From the NCBI GenBank assembly GCA_946415785.1, contig CAMKTV010000002.1, forward strand, positions 16,093 through 80,092: a DNA stretch of 64,000 nt, given 5' to 3'. The notes beneath the pieces were generated by a model. It ran no database searches. It was not told where the DNA came from and saw nothing but the letters and a program-made list of their open reading frames with translations. The stretch's first letter is position 1, and each line of letters opens with the position of its first letter. Positions 20,498 to 29,880 of this stretch are shown one piece after another. Both the position numbers and the translations under genes were made by a program. The DNA is from an uncultured Solobacterium sp. (GTDB lineage Bacteria > Bacillota_I > Bacilli_A > Erysipelotrichales > Erysipelotrichaceae).

Positions 20498-21348
20498 TAT
20501 TTTTCTCCAAAGTTGTTTAATAAGTACTTACCGCTTATCTTCAAACTATCTAATGGTGAACCATTTATAAAGTTGCGATGTGTTTCTAAAATTATCGCAT
20601 CAATATAATCTTTTGAAATATCATAGATACCATTTAAATCCATGTTGCCTGTACCAAGTTCTACCGAATCTGATTTTACAATAGGAGTAATCGATGTTTT
20701 TTCTAATCTTGTTCCTCTATCTGTAATATGCCATAACTTAAGTCTTTTATTTAATGTCTTAATTATTTTTTTAACATCAGCTCCAGCTTCGCTAAACCAA
20801 TATGTATCTAATTCAAAATTCACATTTTCTGAACTTGTTTCATTGACAAGAATGTCATAAGCTCTATTAATTTCATCGACTTTTAATAGTTCTATATTGT
20901 GATTGTGATATAGAAGTTTAAACCCATCTTTTCTTAATCTTTCGCCTACGACATTGAGTCTTTGTGCAAGTTTTTTAATTTCATTTAAATCTTGATAGTT
21001 AAAGCGATACATTCCAGTAATAACGATATAACTGGTATTAAAATCTTTGGCATCTTTAATAACACCTTCATAATCGTTTTCTAAAGAGCCAAGATCAGTA
21101 TGTAAAGAAATGACATCAAGTCCTTCTTCTTTGATTAATTTAGACCAGTTATATTTGCCCGCATTGCCACTTGGCATGCCAGCTAGCTTTGTCAAAGCCC
21201 TTACCAAAAATGAAGTTGGATGAATCATATAACGATTCATTTCTAAACCACTATATCCGCTTCTTTTAATCTCTTTTAATAATTCTTTAACTTTCTCTTC
21301 ACTTGTACATAAAGAGCCTAACATCATTTGTTGAACATAATATTTCAT
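20497..21348 (-). CDS. sugar phosphate isomerase/epimerase (xylose isomerase-like TIM barrel)
   Basis: LLYHNHNIEL, FELDTYWFSEAGAD, GTGNMDLNGI motifs. Confidence 0.85.
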   Translation of the reverse strand: MKYYVQQMMLGSLCTSEEKVKELLKEIKRSGYSGLEMNRYMIHPTSFLVRALTKLAGMPSGNAGKYNWSKLIKEEGLDVISLHTDLGSLENDYEGVIKDAKDFNTSYIVITGMYRFNYQDLNEIKKLAQRLNVVGERLRKDGFKLLYHNHNIELLKVDEINRAYDILVNETSSENVNFELDTYWFSEAGADVKKIIKTLNKRLKLWHITDRGTRLEKTSITPIVKSDSVELGTGNMDLNGIYDISKDYIDAIILETHRNFINGSPLDSLKISGKYLLNNFGEK

Positions 21349-21362
21349 GCTTCACCTATTGA

Positions 21363-23570
21363 CTATTGTTTTTTAAAACCTTGTAGAATTCTATTCAATT
21401 GTTGAATAGTTTCAAGTTTAACATCTCCTGCTTGTTTAAGAAGAGAAATTAATTTCATTCTTGACATCATCTGTTTTAAAGCAGGATTGTCTTTTACAGA
21501 ATCAGCTACATCTCCTCTTGAAGAAGACATCTTAGCCATCATTTGTTCAATTACTTTACCAGCTTGGGGGTGAGCCATGATTTCTCCTAAAGTGTCATTA
21601 ACAGAAAATGCCTCAGGATTTAATTCTTCTTTATCAAACCAGTTAGTTACTTGTGATCCTTCTTTGTTCAATACATAGTTTAAATCAGGTTTATCAACAT
21701 AATTGATTTCCATATTGTCTTCTAAGTTGGAAGAAATAGCTTTTACTTTAATCTTTCCATTTAATGGAACATTAAAATTAAAAACATATTGTCCTTTTTT
21801 TGTTTCAAATAATGAATCATTTATATATAAAGATACTTCATTTAAATTAGAATAAACTTTTATATTTGTTTCTTTTTCATTTCTATTTATATACCTGCGA
21901 CCTGCGATATAAATGAAAGGTTCTTTTGACCAATGTGCCTTATATAAATAGAAAGCATCTTTCTTGGTTTTTCGATCAATTGTTACTAGACCTTTTTGGT
22001 TTTGACCACGTTTTCCACCTTCATCTCGACCATCAGCCGCAAAATCAAACATATTCCAAACATAACTACACCATAACCAAGGTCTTTCTTCAATCATTTT
22101 TAAAAGATGTTCATGGTATAAACATTGGTAAGTTTCGCTATAATCTCCTCTTTCAGGATGACTGTTATGAAAACTAGGGTTTGTATCAGCTCCATATTCA
22201 GAGAAACCAATAGGCATGTTTGGATACTTTTTGTGCCATTCATCAAAGAACTCATCGTTTTGTTCAAGCTCGCCTAAATACCACCCAAAATACAAATTAT
22301 ATGCATTTACATCTGGTATTTGTAAAATAGGTGAATTTGTTTCCAACATAAACACATTAGCCATTGTTGTTTTACGAGTATGATCAAGTTTATGAGCTAA
22401 ATCATTTAATAAACGATGATTTTCAAGTAAATCTTCATCAACTGCTGAAGCGGCTGTAATCTCATTAGATAAGCCCCACACAACAATTGAAGGGTGGTTA
22501 TAATTTTGAATTATTAATTCTTTCATTTGTGAAAGGGTGTTTTCTCTTCCATCTTTCATATGCATAGTGATATATGGTATCTCTGCCCAAGCAATTATTC
22601 CATATTTATCACAAAGATCATAGAAATAATCAGCGTGTTGATAATGAGCTAAACGAATAGAGTTAGCACCAATTTCTCTAATTAATGCCATGTCCTCTTC
22701 ATGCATTTCATTAGTTAAGGCATTGCCAGCACCGATTCTATCTTGATGTCTTGAAACTCCACGCAAAGGATATTCTTTACCATTTAAGATAAATCCTTTT
22801 TGACTATCAATTTCAAATGATCTACAGCCATAATTGATTGTTAGACTATCTTCGTTGGTAGATGCTTTTAAATTATAAAGATAAGGATCTTCTATTCCAT
22901 TCCATAGATGAACATTATTGATGATAAATTCACACTTTGCATAACCATCAGTTGACATCACTGTTTTTGATTGTCCAGCGGTTTCAAATAAAACAGTAGT
23001 GTCTTGTCCTTCTAGCCATGCTTCAACAGTTACATTAGCAACACTATTATTAATAACTGGTGTAATCTTGATACCATTTCCTCCATAATGCCCTAACGCA
23101 AAATGTGTTTTAGGAACAATTATTAAATTAACATCACGATATAATCCACCATAAAAAGTAAAATCAGCACTTTGTGGATATACATTGTTTTTATTATTAT
23201 CAACCAAAACAACTAATTTATCGTTCCCTGTTAACTTAGATGTTAAATTAGTTCTAAATGTTGAATATCCACCATGATGCTTTATTAATAACTCACCATT
23301 AAGAAAAACGCATGCGGACATTGCAGCACCCTTAAATTCTAGCCACACTTCTTCATTTTCATTAACATCTAAAGAAGACAATTCTTTAATATATGCACAT
23401 GTTCCTCTAAAATAGTCGTTACCACCATCTATGCCATCTACATTATTCCAAGTGTGTGGTAAATTAATTTTTGTTTCAAAAGATTCATCTAAAGAGCTTA
23501 TATCTCTAACATCTTTAATAAAGTCCCAATCTTTATTAATATTTATTTGTTTTCTCATATGCACCCCCAA
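21363..23570 (-). CDS. GH2-family beta-galactosidase/beta-glucuronidase-like enzyme with helical C-terminal extension
   Basis: GVSRHQDRIGAGNAL, WGLSNEITAA (acid/base), GFSEYGAD (nucleophile). Confidence 0.92.
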   Translation of the reverse strand: MGVHMRKQININKDWDFIKDVRDISSLDESFETKINLPHTWNNVDGIDGGNDYFRGTCAYIKELSSLDVNENEEVWLEFKGAAMSACVFLNGELLIKHHGGYSTFRTNLTSKLTGNDKLVVLVDNNKNNVYPQSADFTFYGGLYRDVNLIIVPKTHFALGHYGGNGIKITPVINNSVANVTVEAWLEGQDTTVLFETAGQSKTVMSTDGYAKCEFIINNVHLWNGIEDPYLYNLKASTNEDSLTINYGCRSFEIDSQKGFILNGKEYPLRGVSRHQDRIGAGNALTNEMHEEDMALIREIGANSIRLAHYQHADYFYDLCDKYGIIAWAEIPYITMHMKDGRENTLSQMKELIIQNYNHPSIVVWGLSNEITAASAVDEDLLENHRLLNDLAHKLDHTRKTTMANVFMLETNSPILQIPDVNAYNLYFGWYLGELEQNDEFFDEWHKKYPNMPIGFSEYGADTNPSFHNSHPERGDYSETYQCLYHEHLLKMIEERPWLWCSYVWNMFDFAADGRDEGGKRGQNQKGLVTIDRKTKKDAFYLYKAHWSKEPFIYIAGRRYINRNEKETNIKVYSNLNEVSLYINDSLFETKKGQYVFNFNVPLNGKIKVKAISSNLEDNMEINYVDKPDLNYVLNKEGSQVTNWFDKEELNPEAFSVNDTLGEIMAHPQAGKVIEQMMAKMSSSRGDVADSVKDNPALKQMMSRMKLISLLKQAGDVKLETIQQLNRILQGFKKQ

Positions 23571-23571
23571 A

Positions 23572-23601
23572 ATGACAAGAGGTTTTTAAACCTCTTGTCA
23601 T
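23572..23601. terminator. intercistronic hairpin between GPH symporter and GH2 genes
   Basis: ATGACAAGAGGTT-TTTA-AACCTCTTGTCAT perfect 13-bp stem. Confidence 0.65.
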
Positions 23602-23605
23602 AATT

Positions 23606-25057
23606 TTATTCTTGTTCTTGTAATTCTTTTTTCTTTTCAGCTATTCTTGATTGAACGTTTGCCATTTCATCTTTTGTAAGATTACATCTTCTCATTGCCA
23701 ATAGTGTACAAATCCATCCAATAATCGCAAGTCCATATCTTAGGAACATTGTCATCCAGAATACTCCTGTTGTTGCAGGATCTGTTGGCTGAGGCAACGA
23801 TAATGTATAGCCAATAAGTGCAACACCTGCAGTAGCTACAGCTGCTGAGAAAGATGAAACAATCTTATCAATTAAACTATATGTTCCAGTAATAACAGCT
23901 GGAATATATTTACCGCTTCTATCTAATTCATAGTCAATGATGTCTGCCATGAATGCCGTATTAGCTGTTGTAACGCACATCGCAAATCCATTACAACATA
24001 ATGTCAACAACACAAATAGCACCATTGTGATACCCATTTTAGAAATAGATGCAGGATTAATTATTATAAAGAAGACAATGATGGCAATATTCGCAAAAAT
24101 ACAATTTCTAGTCCATGTAACTAATGTTTCTTTATTTCCGTGCTTACCAGCATATCTTGCACTAACTACCGCAAAGGCAATTGATGGTAACATACCGATA
24201 ACACTTAATATTGTTCCAAGTCCCATATTGCCAATCAAAATACCCATCAACATTGTATTAACGATTGATTGTGATTGTGTTTGTTGAGCAATCTTATCAG
24301 TTGCTGCCGAAATAATATATGATTGAAGAGGCTTGTTTTCTTTTAATACTTCAACCATGTCTTTCATTTTTAATTTTTCATGAGTCTTAGTAGTTCCTCT
24401 GAAGTTTTCAGGCTTATCATATTGAGAAACGCCTACACATACCATGATTACACCAAATAAAGATGTTGCAACACATACATATGCAGCAATATTCAAGAAT
24501 TCTTGATTATATGTACCACCAAATTTAGGAAGCAACATAACTGTTAAAACGATATTTAATATCATTGGAACTAAATAGTTGAATACTGTAAACCAAACAC
24601 CAACTGTAGGACGTTGTTTAGGATCGTTTGTCATTAAAGCTGGGATTGTCTGAGCTGTCATATTAACAATTGTGTAACCTATTACATATACCATATATAA
24701 GGCAATAAATATTGCGATTCCAAAGCCCTTACTAGATGCCCACGCAAACATCGCTAATAGACCAATTGACTGTATTAACCAACCACCAATCATTAATGGC
24801 CTTACTTTGCCCCATTTAGTATTAACTCTATCATAAATGAAAGCTAAGATTGGATCGGTAATCGCATCAAAAATACGAGTGAATGTTAATAATCCGCCTA
24901 CAACTAAAGTTGATATTCCATAACCAACATTTGCCGAATAAGTTGCTAAACCAATTAAGGTATAAACAGCCATTCCGTTAAAACCATTACATGCAGCTAA
25001 TATTATCTGCCATGTTTTAGCACGACGATATGCTACATTCCCTACATTATTATCCAT
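23606..25057 (-). CDS. GPH-family (glycoside-pentoside-hexuronide) MFS symporter
   Basis: GLATYSANVGYGISTLVVGGLLTFTRIFDAITDPILAFIYDRVNTKWGKVRPLMI signature. Confidence 0.9.
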   Translation of the reverse strand: MDNNVGNVAYRRAKTWQIILAACNGFNGMAVYTLIGLATYSANVGYGISTLVVGGLLTFTRIFDAITDPILAFIYDRVNTKWGKVRPLMIGGWLIQSIGLLAMFAWASSKGFGIAIFIALYMVYVIGYTIVNMTAQTIPALMTNDPKQRPTVGVWFTVFNYLVPMILNIVLTVMLLPKFGGTYNQEFLNIAAYVCVATSLFGVIMVCVGVSQYDKPENFRGTTKTHEKLKMKDMVEVLKENKPLQSYIISAATDKIAQQTQSQSIVNTMLMGILIGNMGLGTILSVIGMLPSIAFAVVSARYAGKHGNKETLVTWTRNCIFANIAIIVFFIIINPASISKMGITMVLFVLLTLCCNGFAMCVTTANTAFMADIIDYELDRSGKYIPAVITGTYSLIDKIVSSFSAAVATAGVALIGYTLSLPQPTDPATTGVFWMTMFLRYGLAIIGWICTLLAMRRCNLTKDEMANVQSRIAEKKKELQEQE

Positions 25058-25089
25058 GTTAATTCTCCTTTGTATATTTATACTATATA

Positions 25090-25107
25090 AAAGAAAGCGC
25101 TTTCTTT
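25090..25107. promoter_or_regulatory. cre-like perfect palindrome in the divergent region
   Basis: AAAGAAAGCGCTTTCTTT, perfect 18-bp dyad between the symporter and the AraC gene. Confidence 0.6.
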
Positions 25108-25174
25108 GTGTTATAATTTTAATGAATTTGTATTCATTTTAATGATTATTAATAAATAACTTAGAAGAGGCAAT

Positions 25175-26380
25175 ATGAACACTGATGAAAAAATCCAATT
25201 ATTTTCTGAAATATTAAATTTCTCTCATCCTGTAAATATATGGAAATATGATGCAAATTTAAATCCTCTAAGAAATAAACGTTTAAATAACGGCAATGTT
25301 GGTGATTTGAAATTCATGCAAATCGAAGATACAATATTCGAAAATATCAACAATAATGGAAAATATCCTTTTTTCATTGAAAACAAATCAGGTTTAATCT
25401 TTATTGTTGCTTATGAATATGTGCATGATCCTTTACACGTTTATGTGTTGGGGCCATCGTTAAGTAGTCTTAATTCTTTATCTATATATCAAACAAGTTT
25501 AGATAAAATGAATTCTGATAAAACAACTTATACATTACAAGCAATCAACAAAGCGCCAATTATTTCAACAACCAGCCTTATCAGATATGCAACTATTCTT
25601 CATTACTTATTAAACGACGAAAAAATAGTAGATAATCAAATAATTTATTCCTATGATAAATCAAGTTCCAAAGAAGCGATAAACAATATCTCTGCTAAGC
25701 ATATGGGCATATATGAAGCTGAACAAAACTTTCTTCGCTTGATTAAAGAAGGAAACCCTCAGTATCATAAAGGTCTACAAAAAATGACCAGTTTGAGTAG
25801 TGGAATGAGAGTTGATGAAGGAAGCGGTCTTCAAAATGCCCGCAATAATGTATTTGTCTTGCTGACACTAGTATCAAGAGCGTCAATAGAAGCTGGACTA
25901 AGTCCTGATGTTTCTTATGATTTAAATGATCATTATGCTAAGCTATTAAACAATTGTCAAAACATCTCAGAAGTCGCAAGAGCATCACAAGAATTATTAG
26001 ACGATTATGTCAAAAGGAATCATGCCCTTCATAATAAAGAAATGTCTATTCCTATAAGATATGCATGTGAACATATTTCGTTGCATATAAATGAAGAATT
26101 AAGCATTGATGAATTATCACATCGCATTGGTTATACAAATTATTATTTCTCACATAAATTCAAGAAAGAAACTGGAAAAACTGTAGCTCAATATATAAAA
26201 GATGCCAAACTAGAAGTAGCTAAAACAATGTTGTCATCTTCAAATAAATCAATAAATGATATATACATTGATTTAGGTTTTGGCAGTAGAAATCATTTCT
26301 TTACAACATTTAAAAAAGCTACTGGATTATCTCCTACACAATATAGAGAAAACATTACAGCTAATAAAAAATCACAATAA
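25175..26380 (+). CDS. AraC-family transcriptional regulator
   Basis: C-terminal HTH: LSIDELSHRIGYTNYYFSHKFKKETGKTVAQYI...GFGSRNHFFTTFKKATGLSPTQYR. Confidence 0.93.
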   Translation: MNTDEKIQLFSEILNFSHPVNIWKYDANLNPLRNKRLNNGNVGDLKFMQIEDTIFENINNNGKYPFFIENKSGLIFIVAYEYVHDPLHVYVLGPSLSSLNSLSIYQTSLDKMNSDKTTYTLQAINKAPIISTTSLIRYATILHYLLNDEKIVDNQIIYSYDKSSSKEAINNISAKHMGIYEAEQNFLRLIKEGNPQYHKGLQKMTSLSSGMRVDEGSGLQNARNNVFVLLTLVSRASIEAGLSPDVSYDLNDHYAKLLNNCQNISEVARASQELLDDYVKRNHALHNKEMSIPIRYACEHISLHINEELSIDELSHRIGYTNYYFSHKFKKETGKTVAQYIKDAKLEVAKTMLSSSNKSINDIYIDLGFGSRNHFFTTFKKATGLSPTQYRENITANKKSQ

Positions 26381-26426
26381 TACCATTTAATAAGGTTGAA
26401 CTTTGCCTGACTTTATCAATTAATTT

Positions 26427-27218
26427 TTATTTAAATAAAATATTATTTACAATACCTTCTAGATATTCTTGTCTGCCACTTCCTGGAAGTTCAGCTTCTT
26501 TTAATTGCGCAGCATAATTTGCAAGTTCTTCTAGGCTTGTCTTATTGTCTCTGATTCTTTCCCCAAGCTCACTATTCCATGAAGAATATTTTTCTTTAAC
26601 AAATTTATCTATTCTTCCATCTTCAATTAGTTCTGCCGCTTTAATCAAACCTAACGCAAAAGTATCCATCCCTAAAATATAAGCATGGAACATGTCTTCA
26701 TAAGTATAAGACGGTCTTCTATTTTTAGAATCAAAATTGAAGCCTCCTGTCAAGCCACCATTTTTTAATACTTCATACATACATAAAGTTGCTTCATATA
26801 CATTAAATGGAAATTCATCTGTATCCCATCCTAACAACATGTCTCCTTGGTTAGCATCGATTGATCCTAGCATTCCATTAATTGCGCTAATACGCAAATC
26901 GTGTTGGAAAGTATGTCCTGCTAAAGTTGCATGATTAGCTTCAATGTTTAATTTGAAATCTTTATCTAATCCATATTGTCTTAAGAAAGCAATAGAAGTT
27001 GCGGCATCAAAATCATACTGATGTTTCATTGGCTCTTTTGGTTTTGGCTCAATATAGAAGTCTCCTTTAAATCCAATACTTCTACCATAGTCAACTGCCA
27101 TGTGCATTAATTTTGCGATATTCTCTTGCTCAAATTTAACATCAGTATTTAATAGAGTTTCGTATCCTTCTCTTCCACCCCAAAATACATAGCCTCTTCC
27201 ACCTAGTTTAACCGTCAT
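26427..27218 (-). pseudogene. xylA: N-terminally truncated xylose isomerase (C-terminal ~60%)
   Basis: [50 protein letters not shown]; catalytic-His N-terminal part absent, in-frame stop ~36 nt upstream of the ATG. Confidence 0.85.
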
Positions 27219-27246
27219 TTTGAGGACCTTTGATTTGTTTTTTAAT

Positions 27247-27834
27247 TTATTTCACAGTTCTTAACATTACTATATCAGAATGTTCATTTATTTCATCAAT
27301 GTCCATTCTTCCAAACAGATACTGTGTTCCATCTTTTAAAATTATTGAATCAATAGTTATCACCATTCCATATAATTTAAATTTAGGATTTTCACCTTCT
27401 TCGATTAATTCAAATAAATCATATGTATGGTTAGATTCACCTCGATGGTCACTTTCTTCTCTAAAACGTGAATCGATATTCATTAAAACTCTACTTCCAT
27501 CTTTAAAGATAGTAACTAAACAAAGCTCTCTATCTGCATCACCATCTGTTTGCCTGCTTATAAGAGCTTCCCACATTCCGTAAGCATCATTAAATGTTAA
27601 TGCATCACCATCAGTAATATTTAAATCTCTGTCATCAAAGTCTTCAAATTGTAGATTGAAATCAGCTTCTGTGTAGTCTCCTGCATCTGGCTCAACTTGC
27701 GGTTGTGGATCAGGACCATGTTCGTTTTGTGACTCTGGATTATTCTCTGGCTCAGCTTCATTCCCTTTCCCTCCACAAGCACAAAGACAAAGAGATATAA
27801 GAATTATAAGTATGATCGATAATGTTTTTTTCAT
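27247..27834 (-). CDS. putative lipoprotein
   Basis: Lipobox [21 protein letters not shown]. Confidence 0.75.
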   Translation of the reverse strand: MKKTLSIILIILISLCLCACGGKGNEAEPENNPESQNEHGPDPQPQVEPDAGDYTEADFNLQFEDFDDRDLNITDGDALTFNDAYGMWEALISRQTDGDADRELCLVTIFKDGSRVLMNIDSRFREESDHRGESNHTYDLFELIEEGENPKFKLYGMVITIDSIILKDGTQYLFGRMDIDEINEHSDIVMLRTVK

Positions 27835-27964
27835 AATTGCTCCTTTTGTGGTTACAAATTAATTATATATGTTGTTTTTTGAAAAGAAAAAAGATTCACA
27901 ATAATTAGAGAGTCTTTCATCTTCAATATACTTTTTTAACAAGTATCAAATTTGCTTCTAGTGA

Positions 27965-28080
27965 CTATCTTCGCTTAATAAACTTAAGTCCAAATAATAA
28001 GGCTAACATAAGCAATAGATAAAAGAAATAGATATCTCCCATCTTCTGTGGTAGGGGAGTCTCTTTGTCATATATTGGGG
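27965..28080 (-). pseudogene. orphan C-terminal cell-wall sorting-signal-like tail
   Basis: Reverse strand reads ...PIYDKETPLPQKMGDIYFFYLLLMLALLFGLKFIKRR*: LP-x-x-G-like motif, hydrophobic stretch, basic tail; no upstream body. Confidence 0.45.
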
Positions 28081-28092
28081 AATGAAAAAGCA

Positions 28093-28122
28093 CACCAGAT
28101 ACTGATTAAATAGTATCTGGTG
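28093..28122. terminator. bidirectional terminator-like hairpin downstream of the tubulin-like operon
   Basis: CACCAGATAC-TGATTAAATA-GTATCTGGTG, perfect 10-bp stem; TTTTT on + side, TGCTTTTTC on - side. Confidence 0.75.
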
Positions 28123-28179
28123 TTTTTATAAATGTATAGAATGATAATGGTGTAATGTTTGATTATTAAAAAATGTCAT

Positions 28180-28749
28180 CTAGTAATCATAGTCATCATA
28201 TAATTGGTCCATGAGACCTCTTCCATCAATTTTCCATTCTTTATCTTTTTTAATCAATCTTATACCTATATCGTATTCTTTGTCTGGAACATTTTTTCTC
28301 TCTTCTTTAATGAATTTTTGAACTTCATTTTTAATCTTTTTTTCACTTGCTCCATTCAATAGCAAGCCAAGCATGTTTGGTAACAGTTCAACAGAAATGT
28401 CTGTCATTATTGTTTCCCAATCTTCGCAGGTTATTCTCACATAAGCAATCGCTTCATCGCCATCTTGTTCAATTTCTTTAACTTTATATTCAAAGCCAAA
28501 GAAATCATCATCAAGATATGATGATATTTCTTTAAACGCTTTTGAATTAATGATGTTGTTAGCATAGTTAGCTAACATTCTTGCTTCATCGCTGTCACCT
28601 AAATAAATCTTTTGTATTGTCTTAGTGTCACCATTCTTGAGTGCTTTCATAAATGATTCAGCAGTTCCCTTAGGTGTTGATGTAGATGAACATGCACACA
28701 AGTTAAATAATAACAATAAAGATAATAACGCTATTAATACTTTTTTCAT
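28180..28749 (-). CDS. lipoprotein, DUF4878-like (NTF2-like)
   Basis: Lipobox LFNLCACSSTSTPKGTAESFMKALKNGDTKTIQKIYLGD. Confidence 0.7.
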   Translation of the reverse strand: MKKVLIALLSLLLLFNLCACSSTSTPKGTAESFMKALKNGDTKTIQKIYLGDSDEARMLANYANNIINSKAFKEISSYLDDDFFGFEYKVKEIEQDGDEAIAYVRITCEDWETIMTDISVELLPNMLGLLLNGASEKKIKNEVQKFIKEERKNVPDKEYDIGIRLIKKDKEWKIDGRGLMDQLYDDYDY

Positions 28750-28809
28750 TTTGTTTCCTCCATTTAGAAATAAAACTAAGTAAAATCTTTAGTGATAATA
28801 AACTAGTTT

Positions 28810-29880
28810 TTATAACGGATATTTATCAGTTGTAAATGGTGTTTCATCACAAATCATTGCTTCACGTGATAATGGATATCTTTCTTCATATAAACGGAAG
28901 CCAATTCCATATTCATCTTCTCTGTTTCTGGTAATAAATTCTTCACGCTTTGCAGCATCAATTTCACCAATTAAATAAAGATATTGTATTTCTACCCATT
29001 TAGCCATTCCTTCGTAGATGATTAAACGTTTATTTTTAGCACATTTTTTAAGCTTTTTGTTTCTATCCCAATGTGTATATTGCCATATATGTGTTAATTC
29101 ATGGGCAAAGGTTGCGATTAAAGTTAATCTAGGAGCTCCGTTTTCTAAAACAACACTATATTTCTTATGCTTATATATTGCTACGCCTAATACCAATATA
29201 CTCTGATTGTCTATTGAGCCAATGGCACCAGCTTTTTTCTTAAGCTTACGATGCTCTATTACTTCTATAGAAACAGGAACATTTATTGTTGCCCCAAAGA
29301 ACATTTCTAGATTTAAAATAATTCTTTTATAAATATCTTCTACTTCTGTTCTCGTTTTAACTACCGTATTGCTACATGTGTTGCATCTATAGCGACCATC
29401 AGGTAAACGATCATATTCAACGCCCGTTATCTCTGAGCCACAATATGAACAGAACATTTGATTGTCTTTTTTATCTTGGATACTCTTAAAATAATCTGCG
29501 CTGTTCTTTTGTTCACGTGCCTTTTTTAATTCTCCACCATCAAAGCCATTACTTTGTAAAAAGTTTTTTGTGCCACTTAAATCTAATGGCGTGACTCTTT
29601 CTGAATCATGATATTTTAAATAATATCTTTCATTGTAAGGTGGAATAAATCTTTTACCAATTACAGGATAACTATCTAACGAACCTTCTTGATCTTCTTT
29701 AGGTGATTCATCGTTTTCTTCGTTATTCTCTTCTTGGTTTTCACTAGATGGCTCATCGTTTTGAGGATTGTTTTCTTCTTCTTTTTCTTCTTCTATTTGC
29801 TCATCTAATGTTGGAGTATCTGAATCTTCTTCTATTCCAGTGACTTTTTCTTCTTCAACTAGATTTTCTATTTCACTCAT
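28810..29880 (-). CDS. DA1-like zinc metallopeptidase with N-terminal zinc ribbon and acidic N-terminus (start adjusted to MSEIENL...)
   Basis: Zinc ribbon CSYCGSEI...YRCNTCSN; peptidase motif FAHELTHIWQYTHW with downstream YEGMAKWVE; DA1-like spacing. Confidence 0.7.
   Translation of the reverse strand: MSEIENLVEEEKVTGIEEDSDTPTLDEQIEEEKEEENNPQNDEPSSENQEENNEENDESPKEDQEGSLDSYPVIGKRFIPPYNERYYLKYHDSERVTPLDLSGTKNFLQSNGFDGGELKKAREQKNSADYFKSIQDKKDNQMFCSYCGSEITGVEYDRLPDGRYRCNTCSNTVVKTRTEVEDIYKRIILNLEMFFGATINVPVSIEVIEHRKLKKKAGAIGSIDNQSILVLGVAIYKHKKYSVVLENGAPRLTLIATFAHELTHIWQYTHWDRNKKLKKCAKNKRLIIYEGMAKWVEIQYLYLIGEIDAAKREEFITRNREDEYGIGFRLYEERYPLSREAMICDETPFTTDKYPL

Noticed and set aside
23937-24287. 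116-aa plus-strand ORF
   Set aside because: Antisense to the GPH symporter gene
27230-27583. 117-aa plus-strand ORF
   Set aside because: Antisense to a lipoprotein gene with good lipobox
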